Positions 37,138 through 47,683 are shown, counted from the first letter of the stretch. The stretch: DNA of 64,000 bases from Bradyrhizobium tropiciagri (GCF_018130545.1 NZ_JAFCKF010000003.1:1-64000), one strand, 5' to 3'. Notes: generated from the sequence alone by a model not told the origin. Program-made: numbers and translations.

Positions 37138-37434
37138 CTAAACCGGCGGCACGCCCTCGACGAACAGCAGCCGCCGCTCCAGCGCCGTGCGCCGATGCTT
37201 CAGCGCTTCGGCGTACTCCACGGACGCGTACCATTCGCGCAGACGCGTCATCGTCGGAAATTCGACGATGACGATCGCGTTCGGCGGCGGACTGCCCTCC
37301 ACCAGTTCGGCGGCGCCGCCGCGCACGATGTAGCGCCCGCCGTACTGTTCGATGGTCTTCGCCGCCAGCATGCGATAGGCCTCGAACGCGGCAGCATCCC
37401 GCATCTCGACCTCCGAGATCACATAGGCCGGCAT
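37138..37434 (-). CDS. DUF1330 family protein
   Basis: A 98-residue ferredoxin-fold protein typical of DUF1330: it begins MPAYVISEVEMRDAAAFEAYR, then IEQYGGRYIVRGGAAELVEG and IVIVEFPTMTRLREWYASVEYAEALKHR. Function unknown in this family. It lies six bases after the SDR gene's stop codon, so the two form one operon. It converges with the lipocalin-like gene with no spare bases between stop codons. Confidence 0.9.
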   Translation of the reverse strand: MPAYVISEVEMRDAAAFEAYRMLAAKTIEQYGGRYIVRGGAAELVEGSPPPNAIVIVEFPTMTRLREWYASVEYAEALKHRRTALERRLLFVEGVPPV

Positions 37435-37440
37435 GCGACC

Positions 37441-38235
37441 TCACGCGATCGTATTGACGATGCCGCCCTCGGCACGCAGCGCGGCACCGTTGGTCGCGGA
37501 CGCCTGCCTGGAGCAGACATAGACCACGAGGTTGGCGATCTCCTCGGTGCTGGCAAAGCGCTGCAGCAGCGAGGTCGGCCGGTGCTGCTTGACGAAGTTA
37601 GAGGCCGCCTCCTCGACCGACTGGCCGTTCTGCTTGGCGAGATCCTTGACGAAGGTCTCGACGCCCTCCGACATGGTCGGTCCGGGCAGCACGGAGTTGA
37701 CGGTCACCGCGGTGCCCTTGGTCAGCTCCGCAAGCCCGCGCGCGATCGCAAGCTGCGCAGTCTTGGTCGTGCCGTAATGGATCATCTCGGTCGGGATGTT
37801 GAGGCCCGACTCCGAGGAGATGAAGACGATGCGGCCCCAGTTGCGCTTCAGCATGCCCTGCATGTAGCCGCGCGACAGCCGCACGCCCGACATCACATTG
37901 ACCTCGAAGAAGCGGCTCCAGTCCTCGTCGGGAATGTCGAAGAAGCCCTTCGGCTCGAAGATGCCGGCATTGTTGACGAGGATGTCGACCTCCGGCAGCG
38001 CCGCGAGCAGCGCCTTGCATCCCGCTGCGGTCGAGACGTCAGCGGCGATGCCGCGGACTTTGGCGCCGGGCACGGCCTTCGCAATCGCGGCTACCGCCGC
38101 ATCGACCTTGGCCTGACCGCGGCCGTTGACCACGACCTCCGCGCCGGTCCCGGCCAGCCCCTTTGCGATGGCGTTGCCGATGCCCGCGGTCGAGCCGGTC
38201 ACCAGCGCAGTCTTTCCGGAAAGGTCGATTTTCAT
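37441..38235 (-). CDS. SDR-family NAD(P)-dependent oxidoreductase
   Basis: A 264-residue classical short-chain dehydrogenase. The cofactor loop TGSTAGIG (13-20), NNAG (88-91), the catalytic serine in FISSESG, and Tyr154/Lys158 in YGTTK are all present. The dinucleotide-loop residue choice (VVNGRG) suggests NADP preference. It is cotranscribed with the DUF1330 gene downstream. Substrate unknown. Confidence 0.92.
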   Translation of the reverse strand: MKIDLSGKTALVTGSTAGIGNAIAKGLAGTGAEVVVNGRGQAKVDAAVAAIAKAVPGAKVRGIAADVSTAAGCKALLAALPEVDILVNNAGIFEPKGFFDIPDEDWSRFFEVNVMSGVRLSRGYMQGMLKRNWGRIVFISSESGLNIPTEMIHYGTTKTAQLAIARGLAELTKGTAVTVNSVLPGPTMSEGVETFVKDLAKQNGQSVEEAASNFVKQHRPTSLLQRFASTEEIANLVVYVCSRQASATNGAALRAEGGIVNTIA

Positions 38236-38328
38236 CTGTCATCTCCATTGATGGGTGACGGAGATATCGGGCGCGGCACGATGCATCGCAATTGCACCTC
38301 ACCGACGCGTGAGGAACTTGAAGACATC

Positions 38329-38454
38329 TCGTCGTCCTGGCGAAAGCCAGGACCCATTACCACAAGCCTACATTGTTGCGCGACGGCGTGGCCACCAGCC
38401 ATCGCGACAACATCCAGTTGGGGTTATGGGTCCTGGCTTTCGCCAGGACGACGA
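38329..38454. repeat. Large inverted repeat element (CCTGGCGAAAGCCAGG type)
   Basis: Arms of about 33 bp (38329-38361 and 38422-38454) differ at one position and start TCGTCGTCCTGGCGAAAGCC. Each arm has its own inner palindrome CCTGGCGAAAGCCAGG, and the 60-bp centre can pair further. This is a REP/BIME-like unit of a type I recall from Bradyrhizobium. The rest of the 38236-38532 gap has only the ribosomal terminator. Confidence 0.75.
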
Positions 38455-38483
38455 TGGAGATAGAGCGACGCCACCAACAAACA

Positions 38484-38509
38484 AAAACGGCGCCCGAAGG
38501 CGCCGTTTT
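38484..38509 (-). terminator. Terminator of the ribosomal protein operon
   Basis: A perfect 11-bp stem AAAACGGCGCC / GGCGCCGTTTT with loop CGAA follows rplQ by about 25 bases. Read on the minus strand the stem runs into TTTTTG, a standard Rho-independent terminator for the whole ribosomal cluster. Confidence 0.92.
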
Positions 38510-38532
38510 CAAAACCTTGGCTCGAGAGTGGC

Positions 38533-38949
38533 TTACGCCGCCTCGGCTTCACCGCCCTGCGCCGGACCGGAGTCCTGGCCCTTGGCATCGACGTCGCGGT
38601 CGACGAACTCGATCACGGCCATCGCCGCGTTGTCGCCGTAGCGGAAGCCGGCCTTGATGATGCGGGTGTAGCCGCCCTGGCGGTCCTTGTAGCGGGTCGC
38701 CAGCGTGTCGAACAGCTTCTTGACCTGGTCGAGGTCGCGCAGCTCCGAGATCGCCTGGCGGCGCAGCGACAGCCCGCCCTTCTTGCCGAGGGTGACGAGC
38801 TTCTCGACGATCGGCCGCAGCTCCTTGGCCTTCGGCAGCGTGGTGACGATCTGCTCGTGCTTGATCAGCGCGGCCGCCATGTTGGCGAACATCGCACGCC
38901 GGTGCTCGGCGGTGCGGTTGAGCTTCCGATGAACCTTGCCGTGACGCAT
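38533..38949 (-). CDS. rplQ: 50S ribosomal protein L17
   Basis: A 138-residue L17 near the polypeptide exit of the large subunit. [46 protein letters not shown] is diagnostic. The last ~15 residues ([13 protein letters not shown]) are an acidic/Ala tail beyond the conserved core. It is the last gene of the alpha operon, behind rpoA, with a hairpin in the 124-bp gap and the operon terminator downstream. Confidence 0.97.
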   Translation of the reverse strand: MRHGKVHRKLNRTAEHRRAMFANMAAALIKHEQIVTTLPKAKELRPIVEKLVTLGKKGGLSLRRQAISELRDLDQVKKLFDTLATRYKDRQGGYTRIIKAGFRYGDNAAMAVIEFVDRDVDAKGQDSGPAQGGEAEAA

Positions 38950-39033
38950 TGTCTATTCCTTACTTGGTATCTGCCGCGACGGTTCGTCGGACATGTTGCT
39001 CAGGTGGGCTACCTGCGTTCGCCCATTACAAAA

Positions 39034-39060
39034 TCGTGGCCGGAGATTCTCCGGCCACGA
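39034..39060 (-). repeat. Hairpin between rpoA and rplQ
   Basis: Perfect 13-bp arms TCGTGGCCGGAGA / TCTCCGGCCACGA lie around a single base. On the minus strand the stem is followed by TTTTG, so it could attenuate transcription from rpoA into rplQ or stabilise the rpoA end of the mRNA. Confidence 0.7.
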
Positions 39061-39073
39061 CGGTGAAAATGGA

Positions 39074-40093
39074 TCAGTAGTGATCCTCGAAGCGCTTGGC
39101 GAGCTCGTCGATGTTCTCCGGCGGCCAGCCCGGCACTTCCATGCCGAGGTGCAGACCCATCTGGGCCAGCACTTCCTTGATCTCGTTCAGCGACTTGCGG
39201 CCGAAGTTCGGAGTACGGAGCATTTCCGCTTCCGACTTCTGCACCAGGTCGCCGATGTAGACGATGTTGTCGTTCTTCAGGCAGTTTGCCGAACGCACCG
39301 ACAGCTCGAGCTCGTCGACCTTCTTGAGGAAGGCCGGGTTGAACGCGAGATCGGGGATGATCTCCTGCGTGACTTCCTTGCGCGGCTCTTCGAAGTTGAC
39401 GAACACGTTGAGTTGATCCTGCAGGATGCGCGCGGCATAGGCCACCGCGTCCTCCGGCGTGATCGCGCCGTTGGTCTCGATCGTCATGGTCAGCTTGTCG
39501 TAGTCGAGGATCTGGCCCTCACGGGTGTTCTCGACCTTGTAGGAGACCTTGCGGACCGGCGAGAACAGGCTGTCGACCGGGATCAGGCCGATCGGCGCGT
39601 CCTCGGGACGATTGCGCTCGGCGGCGACATAGCCCTTGCCGGTCGCGACCGTGAACTCCATGCGGATCTCGGCGCCGTCGTCCAGCGTGCAGAGCTGGAG
39701 GTCGGGGTTGAGCACGGTGACGTCGCCGACGGTCTGGATGTCGCCGGCGGTGACAGCGCCCGGGCCCTGCTTCTTCACGACCATGCGCTTCGGGCCTTCG
39801 CCCTGCATCTTGATCGAGATGTCCTTGATGTTGAGCACGATGTCGGTGACGTCTTCACGGACACCGGCGATCGAGGAGAACTCGTGCAGCACGCCGTCGA
39901 TATGCACCGACTGCACCGCCGCGCCTTGCAGCGAGGACAGCAGGATGCGGCGCAGCGCGTTGCCGAGCGTCTGGCCGAAGCCACGCTCGAGCGGCTCTGC
40001 GACGACGGTGGCGAACCGGCTCGCGTCCGAGCCCGGCGTGACCTGGAGCTTGTTCGGTCGAATGAGTTCTTGCCAATTTTTCTGGATCGTCAC
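39074..40093 (-). CDS. rpoA: DNA-directed RNA polymerase subunit alpha
   Basis: A 339-residue alpha subunit, normal length. The N-terminal dimerisation domain starts at [17 protein letters not shown] and includes [29 protein letters not shown]; the C-terminal UP-element domain holds [43 protein letters not shown]. It scaffolds core polymerase and contacts activators. It sits between rpsK and rplQ, the usual alpha operon place. Confidence 0.98.
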   Translation of the reverse strand: MTIQKNWQELIRPNKLQVTPGSDASRFATVVAEPLERGFGQTLGNALRRILLSSLQGAAVQSVHIDGVLHEFSSIAGVREDVTDIVLNIKDISIKMQGEGPKRMVVKKQGPGAVTAGDIQTVGDVTVLNPDLQLCTLDDGAEIRMEFTVATGKGYVAAERNRPEDAPIGLIPVDSLFSPVRKVSYKVENTREGQILDYDKLTMTIETNGAITPEDAVAYAARILQDQLNVFVNFEEPRKEVTQEIIPDLAFNPAFLKKVDELELSVRSANCLKNDNIVYIGDLVQKSEAEMLRTPNFGRKSLNEIKEVLAQMGLHLGMEVPGWPPENIDELAKRFEDHY

Positions 40094-40192
40094 TTTTTCA
40101 CCCTTTGCCGGTCGTTCAGGCCAGTCGAATGGCCCAACCTGGCGTTGGAGATCGCGGATCAGTCCGCGCGGTCAATTCCAAAAACCATCGCA

Positions 40193-40211
40193 GGGCGGCC
40201 AGAGGCCGCCC
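40193..40211 (-). repeat. Hairpin between rpsK and rpoA
   Basis: GGGCGGCC (40193-40200) and GGCCGCCC (40204-40211) form an 8-bp stem with a three-base loop in the 130-bp gap after rpsK. A second small stem, CGCGGA-TCAG-TCCGCG, lies at 40153-40168. No T-run follows, so these are not terminators. Confidence 0.6.
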
Positions 40212-40223
40212 GCGACTTACAGA

Positions 40224-40613
40224 TCAAACGCGCCGACGCTTGCGCGGACGGCAGCCATTGTGCGGGATCGTGGTCACGTCGCGGATCGAGGTGACGGTGA
40301 AGCCCGCAGCCTGCAGCGCGCGCAGCGCCGACTCACGGCCCGAACCCGGGCCGGCCACTTCAACCTCCAGCGTGCGCATGCCGTGTTCCTGCGCCTTCTT
40401 GGAGACGTCTTCCGCCGCGACCTGCGCGGCATAGGGGGTCGACTTGCGCGAGCCCTTGAAGCCCATGGTGCCGGCCGACGACCAGGCGATGGTGTTGCCC
40501 TGCGCGTCGGTGATGGTGATGGTCGTGTTGTTGAACGACGAATTCACGTGCGCGATGCCGGAGGCGATGTTCTTGCGTTCGCGGCGGCGTACGCGGGTGG
40601 CTTCCTTGCCCAT
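40224..40613 (-). CDS. rpsK: 30S ribosomal protein S11
   Basis: A 129-residue S11 from the small-subunit platform: [24 protein letters not shown] and the C-terminal [10 protein letters not shown] are diagnostic. The start is set at [15 protein letters not shown] (ATG 40613), giving standard length; the upstream extension of the frame is rejected. It follows rpsM, with a repeat hairpin in between. Confidence 0.97.
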   Translation of the reverse strand: MGKEATRVRRRERKNIASGIAHVNSSFNNTTITITDAQGNTIAWSSAGTMGFKGSRKSTPYAAQVAAEDVSKKAQEHGMRTLEVEVAGPGSGRESALRALQAAGFTVTSIRDVTTIPHNGCRPRKRRRV

Positions 40614-40677
40614 TTCAAACCTTTCCTGTGATCTCAACGCCGCCGTAGTGCCAGCGGCTACACCTCAAAACGCAAAT

Positions 40678-40706
40678 GGCGAGTAGCGAATTTCGATTCG
40701 CTACTC
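40678..40706. repeat. Palindromic repeat between rpsM and rpsK (GAGTAGCGAAT type)
   Basis: GAGTAGCGAAT (40681-40691) and ATTCGCTACTC (40696-40706) form a perfect 11-bp stem closed by a TTCG tetraloop, CGAA on the transcribed strand. The left flank extends to GGC. The same GGCGAGTAGCG motif recurs between tuf and rpsJ (53319-53369). Confidence 0.8.
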
Positions 40707-40727
40707 CCCACCTGCAGTTCGCAAAAC

Positions 40728-41096
<369 letters not shown>

Positions 41097-41252
41097 GGAC
41101 TTCTCTCCTGTCGCCGCTCCATCACGGATGCGGGCTTCTCAAGTGCTTGCTCTCTCGGGCTTGTGTCCACAAACGCGAACACGACGCCCTTCCCCTCATG
41201 TCCTTCGGGGCCCGGCATCGTCATAAAACTATCCAACGTGGATGCGGGGCTT

Positions 41253-41280
41253 ATTAAAGGATTCATGTCGGTTTCGTCAA
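41253..41280 (-). promoter_or_regulatory. Alpha operon promoter upstream of rpsM
   Basis: On the minus strand TTGACG (41275-41280), a 16-bp spacer and TTTAAT (41253-41258) match the housekeeping consensus at five of six positions each. It begins right after the adk stop codon and would give a leader of roughly 150 nt before rpsM, room for feedback control by a ribosomal protein. Confidence 0.65.
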
Positions 41281-41286
41281 CCGCTC

Positions 41287-42198
41287 CTAGCGTTTAGCTC
41301 CCTTTTTCGTGAGCTTTTTTGCGGCCTTTTTGGCGGTCTTTGCCCCCTTCCGGGCATTCGCCGCGCGAGCGGCCTTCTTTGCGGCCTTTTTGGCTGGCCG
41401 CTTTGCGGCCTTCTTGACGCCTTTGGCCTTGGAAGCCGCCTTGGCGGCCTTCTTAGCCGGTTTGGCGGCCTTTTTGGCCGCTTTGGCTGCCTTCTTGGCC
41501 GTTTTCTTGGCGGTCTTCTGGGACGTTTTCTTAGCCGTCCTGCTCTTGGCCGTCTTGACGGCCTTTTTGGCCGCCTTGGGGGCGTGATCTTCGTGATCTT
41601 TCGGTTCCAGCGCGCCGAGTGCGGACAGGATCCGGTTAATCTCGCGGGTGACGTGCTCGATGGTCATCATGCCGTCGACCGTCAAGAGCTTCCGCCGCTC
41701 CGAATAATAGTGAATCAGCGGCTCCGTCAGCGAACGATACTGCGCCAGCCGCTTGGTCAGCACTTCCGGCGTGTCGTCGAGGCGGACTTCCTCGCCGCGG
41801 GCGCGGGTTTCCTCGGCACGCTTCTCGACGCGGGCGAGCAGCGCGCTCTCGTTGACGCGGAGCTCAACGACGGCATCGAGCTTGAGGTGCCTCTTCCGCA
41901 GCAGCTCGTCCAAGGCCTCGGCCTGCGGCACGGTGCGCGGGAAACCGTCCAGGATGAAACCCTTCTTGGCATCGGGCTCCTCGATCCGGTCGGCGATGAT
42001 TCCCACCACCACCTCATCGGGAACCAGGCCGCCATTGGCCATGATCTCCTTGGCCTGCAAGCCGATCGGCGTGCCCGCGGCAACCGCTGCGCGCAACATC
42101 TCGCCGGTCGAGAGCTGAACGATGCCGTGCCGGTGCACCAGCCGCTGCGCCTGGGTTCCCTTGCCCGAGCCCGGCGGCCCCAAAAGGATCAATCTCAT
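41287..42198 (-). CDS. adk: Adenylate kinase with a histone H1-like C-terminal tail
   Basis: A 303-residue protein. Residues 1-195 are a complete short-LID adenylate kinase (ATP + AMP to 2 ADP): P-loop [10 protein letters not shown] (8-17), AMP site STGEMLR, DGFPRT (84-89) and RLDD (139-142). The zinc cysteines are absent. Residues 208-303 are a repetitive tail of KKAAK-type units with about 37 lysines in 96 residues, like eukaryotic H1 or bacterial AlgP tails. There is no frameshift; the TAG stop ends the tail. It follows secY in the spc operon. The tail likely binds nucleic acid or ribosomes, which is inference. Confidence 0.95.
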   Translation of the reverse strand: MRLILLGPPGSGKGTQAQRLVHRHGIVQLSTGEMLRAAVAAGTPIGLQAKEIMANGGLVPDEVVVGIIADRIEEPDAKKGFILDGFPRTVPQAEALDELLRKRHLKLDAVVELRVNESALLARVEKRAEETRARGEEVRLDDTPEVLTKRLAQYRSLTEPLIHYYSERRKLLTVDGMMTIEHVTREINRILSALGALEPKDHEDHAPKAAKKAVKTAKSRTAKKTSQKTAKKTAKKAAKAAKKAAKPAKKAAKAASKAKGVKKAAKRPAKKAAKKAARAANARKGAKTAKKAAKKLTKKGAKR

Positions 42199-42270
42199 AT
42201 CTGTTTCGCCCCCCGGCTAGGTGGGCGACGTCCCGCACACCTGTGTTTTGAGTTTGGCGCCGCGCCGTGA

Positions 42271-43605
42271 TCAGCGGCGGCGGCTTCCCCTGAGCTTCGA
42301 CTTCCTGATCAGCCCTTCATACTGATGAGCGAGCAGATAGCCCTGCACCTGCGACACCGTATCCATCGTCACGCTGACGACGATCAGGAGCGAGGTGCCA
42401 CCAAAGTAGAACGGGACCGAAGCGTAGGAAATCAGAATTTCAGGAATCAGGCAGACGATCGCGAGATAGATCGCGCCGAGCACCGTGATGCGCGACAGCA
42501 CGTAGTCGATATATTCCGCCGTGCGCTCACCGGGCCGGATGCCGGGGATGAAGCCGCCATGCTTCTTCAGATTGTCCGCGGTCTCGGTCGGGTTGAACAC
42601 GATCGCGGTGTAGAAGAACGCGAAGAACACGATCAACGCGAGGTACATCAGCAGGAACAGCGGACGGCCGTGGCTGAGCTGGGTGGTGAGCCACTGGAAC
42701 CAGTCCGGCCCCTTGCCGGCGTTGAAGTTCGCAACCGTGGTCGGCAGCAGCAGCAGCGACGAGGCGAAGATCGGCGGAATCACGCCCGAGGTATTGAGCT
42801 TGAGCGGCAGATGCGAGGACTGGCCCTCGAACATCTTGTTGCCGACCTGGCGCTTCGGATACTGGATCAGCAGCCGGCGCTGGGCGCGCTCCATGAACAC
42901 GATGAAGGCGATCACGGCGACCGCCATCACGATGACGATCAGGATCAGGCCGGTCGACATCGCGCCCTGGCGGCCGAGTTCCAGCATGTTGGCGAGCGCC
43001 GACGGCAGCTCGGCGACGATGCCGGACAGGATGATCAGCGAGATACCGTTGCCGATGCCGCGCGAGGTGATCTGCTCGCCGAGCCACATCAGGAACATGG
43101 TGCCGCCGGTCAGCGTGATCGCGGTCGAGATCCGGAAGAACATGCCGGGGTCGCTGACGACATTGCCGGCGCCTTCGAGGCCGATCGCGATGCCGTAGGA
43201 CTGGAACAGCGCCAGGATCACCGTCAGGTAGCGGGTGTACTGGTTCAGCGTCTTGCGGCCTGCCTCGCCTTCCTTCTTGAGCGCCTCGAGCTGCGGCGAC
43301 ACGGTCGTCAGCAGCTGCACGATGATCGATGCCGAGATGTACGGCATGATGTTAAGCGCGAAGATCGCCATGCGGTGGATGCCGCCGCCGGCGAACATGT
43401 TGAACATGCCGAGGATGCCGCCGGACTGGCTGCGGAACACCTGCTCCCAGATGTTGGGATCGATGCCCGGCAGCGGGATGTAGGTGCCCAGCCGATAAAC
43501 AAGCAGCGCACCCAGGGTGAACCAGATGCGCTTCTTCAGCTCGTCGGCTTTCGCCAGCTGTCCGAAATTGAGGTTGGCGGCAAGTTGTTCGGCTGCTGAG
43601 ACCAT
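42271..43605 (-). CDS. secY: Preprotein translocase subunit SecY
   Basis: A 444-residue, ten-span channel subunit of the Sec translocon. Landmarks: LGALLVYRLGTYIPLPGIDP (span 1), MNIMPYISASIIVQLL-like region NIMPYISASIIVQLLTTVSP, VFMERAQRRLLIQYPKRQVG, LPLKLNTSGVIPPIFASSLLL, and the C-terminal YEGLIRKSKLRGSRRR. It lies between rplO and adk in the spc operon, separated from rplO by a 159-bp gap with a repeat hairpin. Confidence 0.98.
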   Translation of the reverse strand: MVSAAEQLAANLNFGQLAKADELKKRIWFTLGALLVYRLGTYIPLPGIDPNIWEQVFRSQSGGILGMFNMFAGGGIHRMAIFALNIMPYISASIIVQLLTTVSPQLEALKKEGEAGRKTLNQYTRYLTVILALFQSYGIAIGLEGAGNVVSDPGMFFRISTAITLTGGTMFLMWLGEQITSRGIGNGISLIILSGIVAELPSALANMLELGRQGAMSTGLILIVIVMAVAVIAFIVFMERAQRRLLIQYPKRQVGNKMFEGQSSHLPLKLNTSGVIPPIFASSLLLLPTTVANFNAGKGPDWFQWLTTQLSHGRPLFLLMYLALIVFFAFFYTAIVFNPTETADNLKKHGGFIPGIRPGERTAEYIDYVLSRITVLGAIYLAIVCLIPEILISYASVPFYFGGTSLLIVVSVTMDTVSQVQGYLLAHQYEGLIRKSKLRGSRRR

Positions 43606-43729
43606 GTTCGGCTTTCTCCCGGAGCCCCTTTTGCCGACCGCCCCAAGAGATCAACTCCCGTGGGCCAGTCGGCAGACACCGGACATTATCTGGTGCTCGG
43701 CCTCGATAAGTCCATCATTCGATCTGCGG

Positions 43730-43754
43730 ATTGCCCGCGCAGGCCGCGGGCAAT
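43730..43754. repeat. Palindromic repeat between rplO and secY
   Basis: Perfect 10-bp arms ATTGCCCGCG (43730-43739) and CGCGGGCAAT (43745-43754) with loop CAGGC lie in the 159-bp gap, just after the rplO stop. The flanking sequence (CTGCGG...GACGCAG) extends partial pairing. It looks like a dispersed repeat unit. Confidence 0.7.
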
Positions 43755-43764
43755 GACGCAGATG

Positions 43765-44250
43765 TTACGCGGCTTCGCCTTCTTCCTTGGCGGGGGCCAG
43801 GATCTTGACCGAGCCGCCGGCCTTCTCGACCGCAGCAATGGCCGACTTGGAAGCGCCGTGCACTTCGATGGTCAGCTTGGCCTTGATCTCGCCGCGGCCG
43901 AGCAGCCGCAGGCCGTCCTTGGCGCGGCGCAGCACGCCGGCCTTGACCAGGGTCTCGACGTTCACCGTCGCGCTCGCATCGACCAGCTTGTTGTCGATCG
44001 CTTCCTGCAGACGGTCGAGATTGATCTCGGCGAAGTCGAGCCGGAAGATGTTGTTGAAGCCGCGCTTCGGCAGACGGCGATGCACCGGCATCTGGCCGCC
44101 TTCGAAACCCTTGATGCGGACGCCCGAACGCGCGGTCTGGCCCTTGCCGCCGCGGCCCGAGGTCTTGCCCTTGCCGGAACCGATGCCACGGCCGACACGC
44201 ATGCGCTTCTTGCGCGAGCCGGCGTTGTCGGCGATATCGCTGAGCTTCAT
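43765..44250 (-). CDS. rplO: 50S ribosomal protein L15
   Basis: A 161-residue L15: [43 protein letters not shown] with the Gly/Lys/Arg-rich start that threads the large subunit, then [18 protein letters not shown]. The end [10 protein letters not shown] is an acidic tail. It follows rpmD in the spc operon by 21 bases. Confidence 0.97.
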   Translation of the reverse strand: MKLSDIADNAGSRKKRMRVGRGIGSGKGKTSGRGGKGQTARSGVRIKGFEGGQMPVHRRLPKRGFNNIFRLDFAEINLDRLQEAIDNKLVDASATVNVETLVKAGVLRRAKDGLRLLGRGEIKAKLTIEVHGASKSAIAAVEKAGGSVKILAPAKEEGEAA

Positions 44251-44271
44251 CGCCCTTCTCCTTATCTCTGC

Positions 44272-44463
44272 TTACTCGCCGACGACGCGGACGAGATGCT
44301 GAACCTTGCTGATCATGCCGCGAACTTCAGGGGTGTCCTGCAGCTCGGCAACCCGGCCGATCTTGTTGAGCTTGAGGCCGATCAGCGTCGAACGCTGCGA
44401 GTGATGGCGGCGGATTGCGCTGCCGGTCTGCTCGACCTTGATCGTCTTGCTGGCCTTGGCCAT
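44272..44463 (-). CDS. rpmD: 50S ribosomal protein L30
   Basis: A 63-residue L30 starting [37 protein letters not shown] and ending with the conserved strand [11 protein letters not shown]. Normal bacterial length. It lies between rpsE and rplO in the spc operon. Confidence 0.96.
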   Translation of the reverse strand: MAKASKTIKVEQTGSAIRRHHSQRSTLIGLKLNKIGRVAELQDTPEVRGMISKVQHLVRVVGE

Positions 44464-44498
44464 CGTCTTGAACTCCAGAAAGCGCTGGTCGCGCGGGA

Positions 44499-45074
44499 TT
44501 ATTCCGCCACCGCTTCGGCGTCGCCGCCGACGCGGCGCGACTGCAGGGTGGAGACCTTGATGTTGCGGCGGGCAGCCACCGAGCGCGGCGAATCCTGATG
44601 CTTCAGCGCGTCGAAGGTCGCGCGAACCATGTTGTAGGGATTCGACGAGCCGATCGACTTCGCCACCACGTCCTGGATGCCGAGCGTCTCGAACACCGCG
44701 CGCATCGGGCCGCCGGCGATGATGCCGGTACCCGCCGGAGCGGTACGCAGATAGACGCGACCGGCGCCGTGACGGCCGGCGACGTCATGATGCAACGTGC
44801 GGCCTTCGCGCAGCGCGACGCGGGTCAGATTGCGCTTCGCCGATTCGGTCGCCTTGCGGATCGCCTCGGGCACTTCGCGCGCCTTGCCGTGGCCGAAACC
44901 GACCCGGCCCTTCTGATCGCCGATCACGACCAGCGCCGCGAAGCCGAAGCGCTTGCCGCCCTTGACGACCTTTGCCACGCGATTGATGTGGACGAGCTTG
45001 TCGACGAACTCGCTGTCGCGCTCCTCGCGCTCCCTGCTCCGTTCGCGTCCGCCGCGTTCGCGTTCACCTGCCAT
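44499..45074 (-). CDS. rpsE: 30S ribosomal protein S5
   Basis: A 191-residue S5, important for decoding accuracy: [53 protein letters not shown] and [42 protein letters not shown] charged N-terminal extension ([19 protein letters not shown]) is typical of alphaproteobacteria. The ATG at 45074 (MAGERE) is favoured over one four codons upstream. Confidence 0.97.
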   Translation of the reverse strand: MAGERERGGRERSREREERDSEFVDKLVHINRVAKVVKGGKRFGFAALVVIGDQKGRVGFGHGKAREVPEAIRKATESAKRNLTRVALREGRTLHHDVAGRHGAGRVYLRTAPAGTGIIAGGPMRAVFETLGIQDVVAKSIGSSNPYNMVRATFDALKHQDSPRSVAARRNIKVSTLQSRRVGGDAEAVAE

Positions 45075-45132
45075 GGTGTTTTCCAATCTCTAGGAGGCCC
45101 GAAGCCTCTTTCCTTGTAATCGTTCGATTCGT

Positions 45133-45492
45133 TTAGAAGCTCAATCCGCCTTCACGCGCCGCATCCGCGAGCGCCTTGACGCGCCCGTGATAGATGTAGG
45201 CGCCGCGATCGAACACGACTTCCTTGACACCCTTCTGCGCAGCACGCTCCGCGAGCAGCTTGCCGACCGCCTTCGCCGCATCGATGTCGGCGCCGGTCTT
45301 GCCGGCGTCACGCATGGTCTTCTCGAGCGACGAGGCGGACGCGAGCGTCTCGCCCTTCTGGTCGTCGATGACCTGGGCGTAGATGTGCTTGGACGAGCGG
45401 AACACCGACAGCCGCGGACGGCCGCCAGCCGAGCGGCGAAGCGCAAGGCGCACGCGCTGCTTGCGCCGGGCATTCGTAACCTTGAGTGACAT
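45133..45492 (-). CDS. rplR: 50S ribosomal protein L18
   Basis: A 119-residue L18, a 5S rRNA binder of the central protuberance: [46 protein letters not shown] and [26 protein letters not shown]. Normal length; between rplF and rpsE. Confidence 0.97.
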   Translation of the reverse strand: MSLKVTNARRKQRVRLALRRSAGGRPRLSVFRSSKHIYAQVIDDQKGETLASASSLEKTMRDAGKTGADIDAAKAVGKLLAERAAQKGVKEVVFDRGAYIYHGRVKALADAAREGGLSF

Positions 45493-45503
45493 GACCGGCT
45501 CCG

Positions 45504-46037
45504 TTACTTCTTCTTGCCTTCCTTGCGGAAGATGAATTCGTTGGCGTACTTCACGCCCTTGCCCTTGTAGGGCTCCGGCGGACGGTAGGCGCGGATCTCG
45601 GCGGCGACCTGGCCGACGCGCTGCGGATCGTTGCCGGTGATCGTGATCTCGGTCGGCTTCGGCACCGCGATGGTGATGCCTTCCGGGATCGCGTAGACCA
45701 CGTCGTGGCTGTAGCCGAGCGCGAGCTGCAGGTTCTTGCCCTGCATCGCGGCGCGGTAGCCGACGCCGGTGATCTCGAGCTTCTTCTCGAAGCCCTTGGT
45801 GACGCCCTCGACGAGGTTGGCGACCTGCGCGCGCGCGGTGCCGTACATCGCCTGCGCACGGTTGGTCTTGACGCGCGGAGCGACCTTGACCTGGCCGTTC
45901 TCGAACTTCACCTCGACGTCGTCATGCACGACGAACTGAAGCGCGCCCTTCGGCCCCTTCACCTTCACCGTCTGGCCCTCGACGCTTGCCGTCACACCCG
46001 ACGGGATCGCCACCGGCCTTTTGCCGATACGTGACAT
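45504..46037 (-). CDS. rplF: 50S ribosomal protein L6
   Basis: A 177-residue L6 with two homologous beta domains: [33 protein letters not shown] and the C-terminal [45 protein letters not shown]. Located near the factor-binding site of the ribosome. Normal length; 14 bp after rpsH. Confidence 0.97.
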   Translation of the reverse strand: MSRIGKRPVAIPSGVTASVEGQTVKVKGPKGALQFVVHDDVEVKFENGQVKVAPRVKTNRAQAMYGTARAQVANLVEGVTKGFEKKLEITGVGYRAAMQGKNLQLALGYSHDVVYAIPEGITIAVPKPTEITITGNDPQRVGQVAAEIRAYRPPEPYKGKGVKYANEFIFRKEGKKK

Positions 46038-46051
46038 CGTAAAATCCTTCC

Positions 46052-46450
46052 TCAGAACACCGTGAAGAGAACTTCGCCGCCCACGTTGGCGTCGCGCGCC
46101 TCGTGGTCAGCCATGATTCCCTTCGGCGTCGACAACACCGAAATGCCGAGACCGTTGTTCACGCGCGGCAGGTTCTTCACCGAGGCGTAAACGCGGCGGC
46201 CCGGCTTCGATACCCGCTCGATCTCGCGGATGACGGGCTCGCCGTCGAAATACTTCAGCTCGATCTCGAGCTCGCTGCGGCCCGAGGCATGCTCGACGCT
46301 GGCGTAGCCGCGGATGTAGCCCTCGGACTTCAGCACTTCGAGCACGTTGGCGCGCATCTTCGAGCCCGGGCTCGAGACCTTGGACTTCGAACGCATCTGC
46401 GCGTTGCGGATGCGGGTGATGAGATCGCTGATCGGATCGTGCGTAGACAT
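46052..46450 (-). CDS. rpsH: 30S ribosomal protein S8
   Basis: A 132-residue S8: [46 protein letters not shown] and the end [34 protein letters not shown] central 16S rRNA binder and, in E. coli, the repressor of the spc operon through its own mRNA. Normal length; follows rpsN. Confidence 0.97.
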   Translation of the reverse strand: MSTHDPISDLITRIRNAQMRSKSKVSSPGSKMRANVLEVLKSEGYIRGYASVEHASGRSELEIELKYFDGEPVIREIERVSKPGRRVYASVKNLPRVNNGLGISVLSTPKGIMADHEARDANVGGEVLFTVF

Positions 46451-46466
46451 GGTTCCGACCCTCCCC

Positions 46467-46772
46467 TTACCAGCTCGACTTCACGAGGCCGGGAACCAGG
46501 CCCTTGGAGCCGAGTTCACGCAGCGCGATGCGCGAGAGCTTGTTCTTGCGATAGTTCGAGCGCGGACGCCCGGTCAGTTCGCAGCGGTTGCGGATGCGCG
46601 TCGGTGACGAGTTGCGCGGCATCTCGGCGAGCTTCAGCGTCGCCGCGAAGCGCTCTTCCATCGGCTTGGTCTTGTCGGCGATGATCGCCTTCAGCTTCTC
46701 GCGGCGCGGGCCGGCGTTCTTCGCCATCCGCTTGCGCCGGTTGTTCTTCTCGACTGAACTCTTCTTTGCCAT
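46467..46772 (-). CDS. rpsN: 30S ribosomal protein S14 (zinc-free type)
   Basis: A 101-residue S14 lacking the CxxC zinc ribbon: [31 protein letters not shown] and [43 protein letters not shown]. This longer form (about 101 residues) is the zinc-independent C-minus type. It lies between rplE and rpsH. Confidence 0.97.
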   Translation of the reverse strand: MAKKSSVEKNNRRKRMAKNAGPRREKLKAIIADKTKPMEERFAATLKLAEMPRNSSPTRIRNRCELTGRPRSNYRKNKLSRIALRELGSKGLVPGLVKSSW

Positions 46773-46818
46773 GCTTGGCTCCTGGGTATCCGCGTTTGAG
46801 TGGCTTTGGCTCAGCTAC

Positions 46819-47368
<550 letters not shown>

Positions 47369-47376
<8 letters not shown>

Positions 47377-47683
47377 CGATCTCTGCTCCCGAGTTCTTGG
47401 CAACACGAACCTTCTTGCCATCGGCCTGAATCTTGAACCCAATGCGGGTCGGCTTTCCGTCCTTGCCGACATACGCAATGTTGGACAGGTGGATCGGCGC
47501 CTCCTTGGAGATGATGCCGCCTTCCTGGGTTTGGCTCTGCTTCTGGTGACGCTTCACCAGGTTGATGCCGCGAACGAGAGCCTTGTTCTCGTCCGGACGC
47601 ACCTCGAACACCTCGCCGGTGCGACCCTTGTCGCGGCCGGTGAGCACCATGACCTTGTCGCCCTTGCGGATCTTGGCAGCCAT
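47369..47683 (-). CDS. rplX: 50S ribosomal protein L24
   Basis: A 104-residue L24, an early assembly protein: [49 protein letters not shown] (KOW motif) and [24 protein letters not shown]. The start overlaps the rplN stop (TGATG) and its own stop overlaps the rplE start. Confidence 0.97.
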
